Assembly (NCBI RefSeq): GCF_032118995.1
Contig: NC_092661.1
Location: 16,315,006-16,379,005 of the forward strand
Reading direction: 5' to 3'
Length of the DNA: 64,000 nt
Origin: Asterias amurensis
Taxonomy: Eukaryota; Echinodermata; Asteroidea; Forcipulatida; Asteriidae
Shown: positions 1 through 19,800 of the stretch, in pieces
How the letters are laid out: each line of letters starts with the position of its first letter
How positions within the stretch are numbered: the stretch's first letter is position 1
Program-made: the position numbers and the translations under genes
The notes under the pieces: generated by a model
The model's database searches: none
What the model was told of the DNA's origin: nothing
Seen by the model: only the letters and a program-made list of their open reading frames with translations

Positions 1-313
1 ATTGACATTACGAGGCATCGCATTCTCATCTTTTATGCAGTACATTTATAGATTTAATAGCAACATTTGCGTAAACAGCGAAAAAGAACATTGCAAGGAA
101 CCCACCGTCAGCTTTCCCCATCAAGATGTGCTCTGTTTTTAGAATGGTAAAAACTGTTTGATTCACACGTGGTTAAAACTTTGTTGCCACCAATTGAGGT
201 ACAAGTACAACTTTGCTGCCTTTTGGAAACAAAGCAGTACAATAGAGTCAAGCTTAACAGCAAGTTTTAGAAAGTGTGCTTGGTAATTTTGGCTTAAACT
301 CTCTTTTGATGAT
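1..313 (+). repeat. 5' flank of GPCR gene A, left copy of tandem duplication
   Basis: This non-coding stretch is nearly the same as 2918-3283 upstream of the second GPCR gene; over the last 250 bases only about 12-15 positions differ, plus one 8-base indel. It therefore belongs to a roughly 2.97-kb tandem duplication unit whose left end is at or beyond the window start. It probably holds the promoter and 5' UTR, but I see no clear TATA box or initiator. Confidence 0.8.
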
Positions 314-1330
314 TTGAACATGGAATCTACTCAACCTCAGATGGACCAAGAAAACAGCAACGACTCCACAACACAACTACCTAGCATCCATCCCAGCTTC
401 AGCATCTTAAGATGTTTCCTGCTTGTCATAACAACTCTTTTCATCTTAGCACTCAATCCATTCTATCTTCTCATCCTGAGACATGTCAACAGCATCCAAG
501 AAACCACCAAAGTATTCCTGCGAGCCATGACCATTGCCGATATTGGAGTCGGGATTTCAGTTGCCATTCCGGCTACAATTTCTGCATTTTTCAATAATTG
601 GCCATTTGGGGAAGTAGTCTGTTCATTACAACCAACTGCTGGTGCAATTTCTTTCAGTTTAACAATATTTTCCCTGCTGATAGTCACTGTAGATCGTTAC
701 ATTTCTGTGGTGTATGCCTTGCGCTACCCTTCACTTGTTACTGTCAAGCGAGCGCGTATTGCAGTCTGTTGTGCCGGGGGACTCAGCACATTTATCGCAA
801 TTATGAATGGTTTCATAACAACATGGGAAGCTTCTTATGTTCCTGCTTTATTGGTTTGTGAGTCTAAACATTCAAATCAAGACATGTTGTTCACCCAAGT
901 ATTTTCCATCATTTCAGTAACGTTTAATCTCTTCATAATAATAACAACCTACATTCGTTTATTTTTAATTTCCCGCCATCACGCTCGGCGTATAGACGTT
1001 TTAAATATTGCACTCGATGGTAACCAGCCACCACAACCTCCCCCAAGAACCAACAATAAGTCTCTTCATACAACGCTCTTCATAGTTCTGACATCATTCT
1101 TTCTTAATGTCGTACCCATTGTATGCTTTCTTACTGTAGACCGTGATACAAATTCACATGTAGAGATCTTTTATCTGTTCTTTTTGTTGCTGCCCTTGTT
1201 GACAAAAAGTTGGGTAAATGGAGTCTGTTATTATCTGAGTAATACTGACTTTCGTCAGACGTCTAACAGACTCCTGAAAACACACTACAAACTTTGCAAA
1301 TCTAGAATTCTCTTCAACAGAAACCCTTAA
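314..1330 (+). CDS. Rhodopsin-type GPCR, intronless, copy A
   Basis: A 338-residue seven-transmembrane receptor in one exon. Seen: N-glycosylation site at N16; TM1 about residues 31-55; TM2 with the sodium-site Asp (D76); ECL1 Trp (WPFG) and C103, which should pair with C182 in ECL2; a canonical DRY (127-129) followed by ISVVYALRYP in ICL2; a proline-rich ICL3 (about 238-246); TM6 with FFLNVVPIV (Pro268) in place of CWxP; TM7 with NGVCY (302-306) instead of NPxxY. These are class A features with two altered switch motifs. Lineage-specific, intronless class A receptors expanded in tandem are known in echinoderms (sea urchin surreal-GPCRs). Ligand unknown. An upstream ATG (MNM) and the next (MES, codon 3) are both possible starts. 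The paralogue is at 3284-4312. Confidence 0.9.
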   Translation: MNMESTQPQMDQENSNDSTTQLPSIHPSFSILRCFLLVITTLFILALNPFYLLILRHVNSIQETTKVFLRAMTIADIGVGISVAIPATISAFFNNWPFGEVVCSLQPTAGAISFSLTIFSLLIVTVDRYISVVYALRYPSLVTVKRARIAVCCAGGLSTFIAIMNGFITTWEASYVPALLVCESKHSNQDMLFTQVFSIISVTFNLFIIITTYIRLFLISRHHARRIDVLNIALDGNQPPQPPPRTNNKSLHTTLFIVLTSFFLNVVPIVCFLTVDRDTNSHVEIFYLFFLLLPLLTKSWVNGVCYYLSNTDFRQTSNRLLKTHYKLCKSRILFNRNP

Positions 1331-1344
1331 GTTTATTATGGGAA

Positions 1345-1500
1345 TGCAGCAGAGTGTAGGTTAGAATCCCGGTCAGGACACTTGTGGCCTAGAGCAAGGC
1401 ACTTAACAAATAATTTTACTAAAAAAAAAAGTTGGGTAGGTATCGCAGTCTGTTCTACCAGCCAGGCTCCTAGTGGATAAAACCCATGTCAACAGCTTTA
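1345..1500 (+). mobile_element. tRNA-derived SINE relic (family F)
   Basis: Contains the B-box-like string ggttagaatcccggtc followed by a degraded form of the family F body (cacttgtg...gagcaaggcacttaac), as in better copies at 15195 and 37395. The 5' part of the tRNA head is missing. Confidence 0.55.
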
Positions 1501-1590
1501 CATAATTGTGAAGGGGGAAACGCTGTTTCAAACAATGGAGTAGGTTGCAATGTGCCACTGGTGATAGTTGATTTCAACAGCCAAAATCAG

Positions 1591-1981
1591 TTAAAGGCAG
1601 TGGACACTATTGGTAATTATTCAAAATAATTATTAGCATATAAAACCTCACTTGGTAAAGAGTAATGGGGAGAGGTTGGTAGTATAAAACATTGTGAGAA
1701 ACGGCTCCCTCTGAAGAGGAGTAGTTTTCGAGAAAGAAGTAATTCTCCACGAATTAGATTTCAAGACCTTAAGTTTAGAATTTGAGGTCTCGAAATCAAG
1801 CATCTGAAAGCACACAACTTCGTGTGACAAGGGTGTTTTTTTTTCTTTCACAGTTATCTCGCAACTCCGACGACCAATCAAGCTCAAATTTTCACAGTTT
1901 TGTTGTTTTATGCATATGTTGAGATACAGCAAGTGAGAAGACTGGTCTTTGACATTTACCAATAGTGTCCACTGTCTTTAA
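1591..1981 (+). mobile_element. MITE family A, full length
   Basis: About 390 bp with terminal inverted repeats: it starts TTAAAGGCAGTGGACACTAT and ends with ATAGTGTCCACTGTCTTTAA. Internal imperfect palindrome (tttgaggtctcgaaatca). No coding capacity. Flanking TTAA on both sides fits a TTAA or TA target duplication. Confidence 0.85.
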
Positions 1982-2917
1982 GTGTATCCCTCACCTTGAA
2001 GTGGCCATCCGACCCTTTTGATGTTACTGTAGGTGATATTTCATAGAAAAAACTAAATAAACAAAACATACATCTAATGTCTAAAGTGGACTGAATATTG
2101 TTAAAGAAAAATAACTTTATCTTACTATGGCCAAATGGACTGCTGTGGAAATTCATATTGGGCTCAATTCAGTTAGCGCAACCGGTATTAACAACAGACC
2201 TTTATAGGGTCTTTGAATACCACATTCTAGAAACAAATTATCTCTGAGGGATTGTTGGTACTAGCATCAGCGATCTACGAGATATTAAAAAAAATAACTG
2301 ACTTTAAATTGATATTGACACAAATTGGTTCCATAAACAGCTTACCTGCGCTTATCATCGAAGACTGATCAACAAGTAATGAAAAATGTCAAACGCTTTT
2401 TAACCTCGCTAGATGATATTGGTATTGGAACTAATCAATATAACTGACTTGATTGTGCAGGGAAATTAAGGCAGAACAATTAGAGGCTGTTTACACATCA
2501 ATCATCTATAAATCCACGCTCCCAAATTTGTCTGTCAGTCACAAGAGAGTCTTGCTATTGGATGAGATTAGTCAGAGATGAAACCATCGTCCTTGCAGTC
2601 AGCAGTGAAAGTGAAGGGCATCAACAAACTAGGCATTGATATCAGATCTGGGTTGTACACTTTGCCGACCATGATGATGATGATGTACATATTCAGAATC
2701 ACCGCAACACATCAATGAAAACTGGTTATAATTGGACTTGAAGCAAATCTTAAAAATATCAAAGAAGCAAAAAGTTGACATTGATAACAATCTTGATGAG
2801 AACAAAGTCACCGATGCCGTTTGTTAATTTATCAACCCATATGATGTTTGGAGTGTAGACCAACTGTGGACTTGGAACACAACTGACGAACAGGAATCAA
2901 AGCAAGAAAGAAGAAGA
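1982..2917. other. Intergenic stretch, little recognised
   Basis: No exon or tRNA was recognised. About 1990-2045 resembles the inverse of 36330-36380 (aagtggccatccga / aagtggccgtcggg), a possible short dispersed repeat. I looked here on the minus strand for the missing last exon of ACAT2 (GHPxGxSG and CxGGG motifs) and did not find it. Confidence 0.5.
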
Positions 2918-3283
2918 TTGACATACGAGGCATCTCAGTCCCATCCTTATGCAGTAAGCAGAGACAGGACGAACACTCTACTAAAATTAGTTGTCATCCG
3001 CTGAAGGTTCAACTTAAGCTGTAAATTTATAGCTTTATTTGCAACATTTGCGTAAAGAGCGAAAAAGAACATTGCAAGGAACCCACCATCAGCTTTCCCC
3101 ATCAAAATGTGCTTTGTTTTTAGAATGGTAAAAACTGTTTGATTCACACGTGGTTAAAACTTTGTTGCCACTAATTGAGGTGCAATAATAACTTTGCTGC
3201 CTTTTGGAAACAAACCAGTACATTACAGTCAAGCTTAACAGCAAGTGTGCTGGTAATTTTGGCTTATACTCTCTTTTGATGAT
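2918..3283 (+). repeat. 5' flank of GPCR gene B, right copy of tandem duplication
   Basis: Homologous to the first 313 bases of the window, with an extra stretch of about 60-70 bases near 2958-3025 that the left copy lacks. Homology runs straight into the second receptor ORF. The duplication therefore includes the putative promoter, so both receptors may share regulation. Confidence 0.8.
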
Positions 3284-4312
3284 TTGAAAATGGAATCTAC
3301 TGAACCTCAGATGGATCAAGAAAACAGCAACGACTCCACAACACCAGGACCTGAGGAGAGCATCCATCCCAGCTTCAGCATCTTAAGATGTTTCCTGCTT
3401 GTCATAACAACTCTCCTCATCTTAACACTCAATCCATTCTATCTTCTCATCCTGAGACATGTCAACAGCATCCAAGAAACCACCAAAGTATTCCTGCGAG
3501 CCATGACCATTGCCGATATTGGAGTCGGGATTTCAGTTGCCATTCCGGCTACAATTTCTGCATTTTTGGGGGACTGGCCATTCGGGGATGTAGTCTGTAC
3601 ATTACAAGCAGCGGCTAATGTGTTTGTTTACTGTATAGCTTTATTTTTCCTGCTCATAATCACTGTAGATCGTTACATTTCTGTGGTGTATGCCCTGCGC
3701 TACCCTTCACTTGTCACTGTGAAGCGAGCGCGTATTGCAGTCTGTTGTGCAGGGGGACTCAGCACATTAATCCCAATTGTGAATGGTTTCATAACAACAT
3801 GGGAAACTTTGTATTTGCCTCCTGCATTGGTATGCGAGTTTAAACTTTCAAATCAAAACACTAGTAACATCTACACCAAAGTATTTTTTACCATTTTAAT
3901 AACATTTAGTCTCCTTGTAGTTTTCATGACCTACATTCGTTTATTTTTAATTTCCCGCCATCACGCTCGGCAGATAGAAGCTCTAAATATTGCACTCGGT
4001 GGTAACCAGCCGCCACAACCTCCCCCAAGAACCAACAATAAGTCTCTTCAAACAACCCTCTTCATAGTTCTGACATCTTTCTTTCTTAATGTCGTACCCA
4101 TTGTATGCTATATTACTTTAGACACTGATACAAATTCACATGTAGAGATCTTTTATCTGTTCTTTTTGTTGCTGCCCTTGTTGACACAAAGTTGGGTAAA
4201 CGGAATCTGTTATTATCTGAGTAATACCGACTTTCGTCAGACTGCTAACAGACTCCTGAAAACACACTACCAACTTTGCAAAAACCACATTCCATTCAAC
4301 GGAAACACTTAA
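3284..4312 (+). CDS. Rhodopsin-type GPCR, intronless, copy B
   Basis: A 342-residue seven-transmembrane receptor, paralogue of the gene at 314-1330. It has the same architecture: N-terminal glycosylation site, TM2 Asp, DRY with ISVVYALRYP, proline-rich ICL3, FFLNVVPIV in TM6, and NGICY replacing NPxxY in TM7. N-terminus, TM1-TM2, ICL2, ICL3, TM6 and TM7 are almost identical between copies. Differences cluster in the outer part of TM3 just after the conserved Cys, in ECL2, and in TM5, where class A receptors bind ligand. In a 22-codon TM3 block 15 codons differ and 14 change the residue. Similarity ends near the stop codon; the 3' flanks are unrelated. Intact and presumably functional; ligand unknown. 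Confidence 0.9.
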   Translation: MKMESTEPQMDQENSNDSTTPGPEESIHPSFSILRCFLLVITTLLILTLNPFYLLILRHVNSIQETTKVFLRAMTIADIGVGISVAIPATISAFLGDWPFGDVVCTLQAAANVFVYCIALFFLLIITVDRYISVVYALRYPSLVTVKRARIAVCCAGGLSTLIPIVNGFITTWETLYLPPALVCEFKLSNQNTSNIYTKVFFTILITFSLLVVFMTYIRLFLISRHHARQIEALNIALGGNQPPQPPPRTNNKSLQTTLFIVLTSFFLNVVPIVCYITLDTDTNSHVEIFYLFFLLLPLLTQSWVNGICYYLSNTDFRQTANRLLKTHYQLCKNHIPFNGNT

Positions 4313-4329
4313 ACGCACTGGAAACCTTT

Positions 4330-4631
4330 AGTATATTGGCAAAGACCAGTATTCTCACTTGGTGCATCTCAACATGTGCATAAAATAACGTGTGAAAATT
4401 TGGGCTCAAACGATCAATTATTGGTCATCGATGTTGGAAGAAAATAATGAAAGATAAAACACACTTGTTGCACAAACGTGTGTTTTATTATTTGAGAGGG
4501 AAATTACCTCTTTCTCCAAACTGTGTTACTTCAGAGGGAGCCGTTTCCCACAATGTTTGATACTATCAACAGCTCTCTATCACTCGTTACCAAGAAAGTT
4601 TTTATGATTATAATTATTTTGAAGTTATTTC
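4330..4631 (-). mobile_element. MITE family A, diverged copy
   Basis: Reverse orientation relative to 1591-1981 (tggcaaagaccag...cacttggtg...tgcataaaataac...ggagccgtttcccacaatg). Its outer inverted repeats are eroded and it abuts a family B MITE directly. Confidence 0.7.
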
Positions 4632-13483
<8,852 letters not shown>

Positions 13484-14248
13484 CTCTAAAGCAAGTCACA
13501 AGAAAGAATACCACTGAATAGTTGTTCGTGTGTGTGCAGCAGGACGACAACTGTATCTTCGATGAGGTGATTTACGTCTAGCAATGGCAAGATCACGTTG
13601 TTTATGTGTGTGTGGTGTTTTGGTGTGCATGTGGGAGGGGCATGCAGCAGCATTGGATGATCGCTAGCTATAAAGCGCCAAATGGGCAAAAAACTCACAT
13701 ACGAAACCAACCGTGCCGGGTGAAGTTTAAATTATGATGCAAAACAAGTAAAGGAACTGATTATGTAATTTTCGTTGTTAATATTGTTCACCTATTTGGC
13801 CATTGATACAAGAAAACAACATTCATCAGACATTTAAAGCACCGACCACAACGACTTCCATTTTATTTTGTACATTTCTCATTTATATAGGATTAAAACA
13901 ATCGAGTGGTTCCAAATACAAAAGCTATACTTTGCCTTTATTTACCCTTCCAGGCAACTATCTTCGACACCTGTCGCTTTTGTAGGGAAAGATGGAAAAG
14001 GACTCAAATATCACATACAAAAACAACATAGAAACCACACTTTTTAATTAATGTTAGTACTTTTGTTTATTTGTAAATATAGTTCACAAAAAAAAAACAG
14101 AAAAAAAATGACATTTTTTAATGAATTTCATATAAAAATTAATCAACACCGACAATGTATTTTGTTGAATAATAGAATGATGACAAACAAATCTAAAAAT
14201 AAGTATTTGGGTATTCCCAATGTTTTTTTCCTGTTTCTTATCTTTACT
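13484..14248. other. Upstream region of ACAT2
   Basis: Contains the ACAT2 5' UTR and presumably its promoter. No TATA box in a convincing place and no other motif I can defend. The rest to 14248 is AT-rich with no recognised exon. Confidence 0.3.
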
Positions 14249-14485
14249 AAAGGCACTGGACACTTTGGGTAACTTGGATTTTTGATAGTATGAGAAACGA
14301 CTCCCTCTGAAGCCCACAAATTTGTGCAACCGAGGGTGTTTTTTTCTTTCAATATTTTCATGCAATTTTGATGTCCAGATGAGCCTAAATTTCCACATGT
14401 TTGTTATTTTGTGTATAATATGTTGGGATACACCAAGTACGAAAATTGATCTTTGACAATAAACAAATGTGTCCAGCGCCTTTAA
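14249..14485 (+). mobile_element. MITE family A, internally deleted
   Basis: Starts taaaggcactggacactttg, ends gtgtccagcgcctttaa; the internal palindrome is reduced to cccacaaatttgtgcaac. Confidence 0.75.
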
Positions 14486-14499
14486 AACTAAATGTGATC

Positions 14500-14960
14500 C
14501 TACACAATAACACTGAGCCCTCCAACCACGGTTCTCCTTTCAGGATCGGAACCAACCAGAGCAGTGACTGACTCTTTACTGAAACCTCTGAATCCCTTTA
14601 AGTATATAGCCCAACATGTCTCACATTCTTCAGTCTCCTGACGATGACTAGAGCAATCTAGTAAAAATTTTGAGACTAAACAAAAATCACTCCGTGTAAT
14701 AACGAGAAGTCCCCTTGATTCAAATGTAGTATCCCCAGCCGATTTCCTACACTTCGCCCAGGTAAAAGTTAATATTATAAAGCCAGACAATTCTTTCATA
14801 ACTGAGAAGTCTCCCTAATTCTCAAAATCTACTCAGCGGTATAGTAGAGAAGTCTCTTGAATTCTTAAAAATCTACTCTGCGGCAGTATAATGGAATTAT
14901 AGCTAAAAAACAGTTCTCAAAAGAACATAATCTACCAAGCGAGTAAATACAAACATTGTG
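14500..14960 (-). mobile_element. Family K dispersed repeat
   Basis: Contains repeated agaagtctcyttgattc...atctactctgcggcagtat blocks and cagccgatttcctacac, also found inverted at 17175 and 30065 and in the same orientation at 45230. The element type is unknown. Confidence 0.5.
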
Positions 14961-15131
14961 TTACCACAAAGCAAATGCATTGTTCTTACTTTTTTACGTG
15001 CAACTATTTGTTATATTTTAGCCACTGGCCTAAGGCAATCTACTTTTAAATGTACAAAAACAAATTGTATTTCTTAATGTTTTTTTTCTGTAATTTTTAA
15101 CAATTTTTTTTATATAAATCTCTGTATTTTA

Positions 15132-15174
15132 AACTCAATTCGGCCTCAACTCAATTCGGCCTCAACTCAATTCG
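15132..15174 (+). repeat. 17-bp tandem repeat
   Basis: About two and a half copies of actcaattcggcctcaa. Confidence 0.8.
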
Positions 15175-15194
15175 AATGTTTTTAATAAACCAAT

Positions 15195-15505
15195 GGTAAG
15201 AATAGTAGAGTGTGGGTTCGAATCCCGGTCGTGGACACTTGTATCCCTGAGCAAGACACTTAAACTATAATTGCTTGTCTCCACCCAGGGGTAAATGGGT
15301 ACATGTGAGAGCAGAGATCGTTCTTGTGATTGATTTAGCCGTTTAGCGCATATTAATGTTGCACAGGCTGTATATACTCCCCACGGAGCTGAGATGGTTT
15401 AAGGAATGAATTAAGGCCCATAAGTGACCAGGAATAATAACCTTGGAAGCGCTTTGAGACGCCCTTTGGGTGTGAAAAGTGCAATATAAAAGCTGTTTTT
15501 TTTTA
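15195..15505 (+). mobile_element. tRNA-derived SINE family F
   Basis: B box gggttcgaatcccggtcgtg, then gagcaagacacttaaac, the caccaggg...gtacatg body, and the 3' part agcgctttgagacgccc...gtgcaatataaaagc, running into a T-rich tail. Confidence 0.75.
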
Positions 15506-15637
15506 TATTAATAAACAAAATTGATACCTCACCATACAAACATCTACCATTAGTTTGTCTACCATAAAAAAAGTATACACATTCAGAAAGTCCAAAGCTG
15601 ATAAAAATACACAAAAATAGTGTGCATTTTCTAGATC

Positions 15638-15814
15638 TAAAGGCCCGGTCACACAGGCCCCGATAACGAGAACGAAAACGATACAAAGTACGCCCTCGAT
15701 TGGTTGAATGAGCGTGGGCGAATTCTTCGTGAATCAATTCAACCAATCGCGAGCGTGCATTTTTATCGTTCTCGTTTTCGTTCTCGTTATCGGGCCTGTG
15801 TGACCGGACCTTTA
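15638..15814. mobile_element. Foldback element, TAAAGGCCCGGTCACACAGG ends
   Basis: 177 bp; arms complementary through cccgataacgagaacgaaaa / ttttcgttctcgttatcggg, with an inner cgattggttgaat / attcaaccaatcg pair. No ORF. Confidence 0.85.
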
Positions 15815-15930
15815 GAGGTGGAAGAATTTACATTATTTACACACTAAAACAAATTGGCCTCATAATTGTTATGTTGATAAACAAATGAGCACCAATATAG
15901 TTATAACCACAAGGGCTTTATGCTGGGTTT

Positions 15931-16146
15931 TTAAGGCAGTGGACACTATTGGTAATTACTGAAAATAATTATTACCATAAAACCTTACTTGGTAACAAGG
16001 GTGTTTTTTCTTTCATTAATATTTCGCAACTTCGACGACCAATTGAGCTCAAATTTCCACAGGTTGGTTATTTTATGCATATGTTGAGATACAACAAGTG
16101 AGAAGACTGGTCTTTGACAATTACCAATAGTGTCCAGTGGCCTTAA
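15931..16146 (+). mobile_element. MITE family A, internal deletion derivative
   Basis: Both ends intact (ttaaggcagtggacactatt, aatagtgtccagtggcctta) but the central palindromic section is gone, giving 216 bp. Confidence 0.85.
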
Positions 16147-16199
16147 AAATAATAAGTGCTTTGAGACGCCAACAGCTAAAACGCTATATAAAAACTAAG

Positions 16200-16425
16200 T
16201 TTTTTTCCCATTTTTTTTTTCATATGCAGCACCAACCCTCTGGAATACTCTACCAATAGCCAATTGCAACTAAAAACCTATTTGTTTCCTAAGTCACGTT
16301 AATTAGGCACTTATTTGATCATTTTCTTTGTATAAACTTCTTTGTTTCGGTTTGTTTTCCTCTCCAGCGCCTCAAATTAGTTTCTAGATAGATGGCGCTA
16401 TATAAATGCATTGTTATTATCAACA
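16200..16425 (+). mobile_element. LINE 3' end fragment (CR1-like, tentative)
   Basis: caccaaccctctggaatact reads as PTLWNTL, the typical C-terminal tail of LINE reverse transcriptases, followed by a decayed LKTYLF-like reading and a 3' tail with agatggcgctatataaatgc and ttgttattatc. Only the last couple of hundred bases remain. Confidence 0.55.
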
Positions 16426-16571
16426 TGGGGGGGGGGGACACACACAAAAGTTAAAGGTAAGACAAAAGATAACAAGAAAGGCTGGAAATGGATGAAAGAT
16501 CATATCTGCATCTTCAAAAAAGTTTGCAAAAAAAGCTTTGGGTAAACTTGTCTAAATATACCCAAACCAAA

Positions 16572-16734
16572 CAGTGGGTGCGTTCGTTTAGCTTCCCTGG
16601 GTCGACCCTGGTGAGTGGCGGCTTTTTTTTTTTCAGGACAAACGTGGGTAATTATCTGCACACGTTCGTCCTGGAAAAAGAAAACGCCACACACTAAGGT
16701 CAACCCGGGGAAGCTAAACGAACCCACCCAGTGT
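16572..16734. mobile_element. Foldback element
   Basis: Ends gtgggtgcgttcgtttagct and agctaaacgaacccaccc; inner arms gtcctggaaaaag / ctttttttttttcaggac. It is the source of two spurious short ORFs. Confidence 0.8.
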
Positions 16735-16740
16735 ACTCAT

Positions 16741-16840
16741 AGATGCTAATCAGACCCAACATTGAGAGGGGGGCACGGGGCCTTGGTGTGCGGGGGCCCA
16801 ACGAGATACGGCTAGGATTGTAGATCTGTTGGTTCGTATC
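16741..16840 (-). repeat. Family O repeat fragment
   Basis: acggggcc...cgggggcccaacgagatacg and aggattgtag match the inverse of 46832-46905. Unclassified. Confidence 0.5.
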
Positions 16841-16853
16841 ATGTGCGAGTTCT

Positions 16854-19800
16854 CTAATACATCTCAATGAAATCTAGTATGGAGAAGTAAGAAAACATCC
16901 CGATGGCAACCAGCAGGATGATCACGAAATTGATATTCAAGAAAACCTTCATGCAAGATCTCTGCTCCAGGAGTGAACGGTAGTTCATGTCTGAGTTGAC
17001 GGCTGAGTTGCGAGAGCGTCTCTCGGGGGTAACGACGTAACTCCGGTAGCCGCAGCAATTGTCGTAGTAACGACTCCATTTGGACTTGTACAACCAGCTG
17101 TCTCCCACCGCTAATGTATAAAGGGATAATAGAAAGAAAATTTTGAAAATTTGAATAAGAATACTAATAATATATGATTTGAGGCATTGCATGGTAATGT
17201 ATCAATATACATTTGGTTTGTGGTAACACCATGTGTGTATCTTCTTGCCAGGTCGAGTTTGATCTTTAGAGAACTGTCTTTCTATATTCTACTACCGCGG
17301 AGTATATTTGTCGGATTGTTTGGGAGACTTCTCAGTTCTAAAAAGAACTGTCCTTCTTTGTAACTACTACCTGGGCGTAAGGTATAGAAAATTGGCTGGA
17401 AATACTAAACTGCGCCAATAAAGTATCTAAACACTTACAAATGGTCAGATATATCGGAACCTGAAATAGTATGCCAAAAAATAATTATTCATTTCTATTC
17501 ACCGTTAATTTCTGCACATTTTGACACATCTTAGGGGCTTTTGCAACTTTTGCAAAATTCGACCTTAAGCCACTCAAGTGTCCATAAATCCACCAAACAA
17601 CATCATAGCGCAACACAAGATGTGTCAAAATGTGCAGAAATTAACGGTGAATAGAAATGAATAATTATTCTTTGGCATACTAATTCAGGTTCCGATAAAT
17701 CTGACTATTTGTAAGTGTTTAGATACTTTATTGGCGCAGTTTACTAGGATTTATATTAACTGCACTACCGCGGAGCGAGTTCTTAAATTGGTCTCAACGT
17801 TTGGACTAGCTTGCTCTAGTCATCGTTACATCGCAAACCAAATATATATTAATACTAATAATAATTTTGTATGCACTCCGCTGCAGAACAAATAAGGATC
17901 CATTGGCAGTGCGTTACATTACTCTTATGACATGAACTTACAATCGTAACCTTCTTCAAGGAGAAACTTGTTGGCCACATGCTGTGATTTCCTGATGCGA
18001 CTTCCAACGTTGTGACGACTCCAGTATGTAGTACGCAACAACTGTTAACAGAAACGTTAACATTTCAGCTACGTTTATAATAATAATAATTACAATTTTC
18101 ATACCACAAAAATCTGTCCAAAAATACACTTGAGGCACTTTTGAAAAATATTTTTTTTGTAAATATTGTAAAATATTTGTTTTGTTTTAATGAGATACGA
18201 AGAAGTCTGAAGGGCCACTTCAAGGTGAACTACACCCTACTTTAATTGGACTACATCAGGGTTACCCCTTCATGCATTGTCCGTAAGAATAAAGGCCTGG
18301 TTATCAACAGTTCAAATCCCATGTTGATTCCACCTTTGGTTCAAAAGTTGTGAAAGTAGAAACACCAGAGAAAATTAAACTGAGAAAAAGTGGTTTTAAA
18401 GGTTGAGTTGTTTATTTTCAACATACGTTGGCAAATTTTCTTTCATTGCTAACTTTAACCCCTTGTTGATGTTGTCAAAGAAAGTTCTCAATAAAATAAG
18501 ATATATTTTAGCATTTAAACTGACAAAATGAAAAAAAATAAATCTCACATGTTGGCATATTTTGGTTTGTTTTTCCAAAATAATATTTCCGATAGACGAC
18601 TCACTTAGCTTGATCGCATAACAAACGTGCACAGCAAAGGCATGAAATGTGAGAAAATTCAATGAAATAAAACCTACCATAACGTTTTCCGGTTCATCAG
18701 TGCAAAGGCTGATGACGACATCGACTATCACCGTTACAGCAAAGATGATAAGGGTGACGTAGAAGTTGTTGTCTTTTATCAAGAGCATGGGTCGTTCATC
18801 TTGGTCACCACACGCAGGTTCAGTAAAGATGATGTTGCAAACGATGTGAGCGATGCCAAGGATTATGCCAACCAGTAGAGCACAGAATGAGCCCTGTCAA
18901 TAAGATATTGGTTTTTAATGGTGGCGTTCAAAGGAATTGTACAATATTAAACTTTCAAGAGACATATTGCCTTTGGCTGGAGTGTTTTGGACTATAAAGT
19001 GTTTGTTGTTTTTTTCAATTGGAAAGATGTGTTTTAACAATGGCCTGAAATATAATGATTTACACAAATGTCCCTCAAAATCAGGTGCTTTTCCTTTTAC
19101 TTCTTGAACTAACCTGGTCCATAACTTTGTGGAGTCAAAAACCTGGTTTTCACCTAGAGGTATAAATGGGTAGGCCAAGCTGCGAGGTGAGAGGGTGATA
19201 TGGTGTATGAAAAGCCTTTGGAGCGCCACATAGCTCAGGGGTGTAGGTATACTCTCCAGGGAGCTGAGAAAGATGTTATTGGCCCAATGACCAAGGCACT
19301 AATGTAAAGGGCATTGAGAAGTTTTTGTGAATTGCGCTATAAAAGAAGTAATATTATTTCACAAAATGGTGCACTGTGTTAGTTCACAAAGTAAAAGGAA
19401 AACCACACAATCGAGAGCAATTTGTGTTAATCTTTACATTCTACTTTTAAAACATATTTCAAACCATATTATTTTCATGGCAAATGCTTTTATAGCCTAA
19501 AGTGCCAAATCCAGAGGCAATGTGTTCCTTTAATTTTGGGGTGAACAAAGAAATTTTACAACGGAATATATCGTTACCTTTTCATTTGCACGTGGCCAAA
19601 TAATGGCGAGAAGAAAAACCGCGGCAATGGATGGTGCAAAACCAAACTGCACCTTTAGGATGCTGGTAAACAAATCACTGAGTCCAACACCATAGTGGAC
19701 AGCAGGGAGCCAGGCAAAGCAAACTACAAGCATCAAAATAGTACTGATTCTATAGAGGGAAGAAATAAACAAATAAATGGATTAGACTTTTCAATGACTC

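Noticed and set aside
412-861. Overlapping plus-strand ORFs inside both GPCR genes
   Set aside because: Shadows of the receptor frame; the near-identical copy at 3388 simply reflects the duplication.
16500-16727. Two antiparallel short ORFs with RTNVG / FSFPG text
   Set aside because: They are the two arms of one foldback element.
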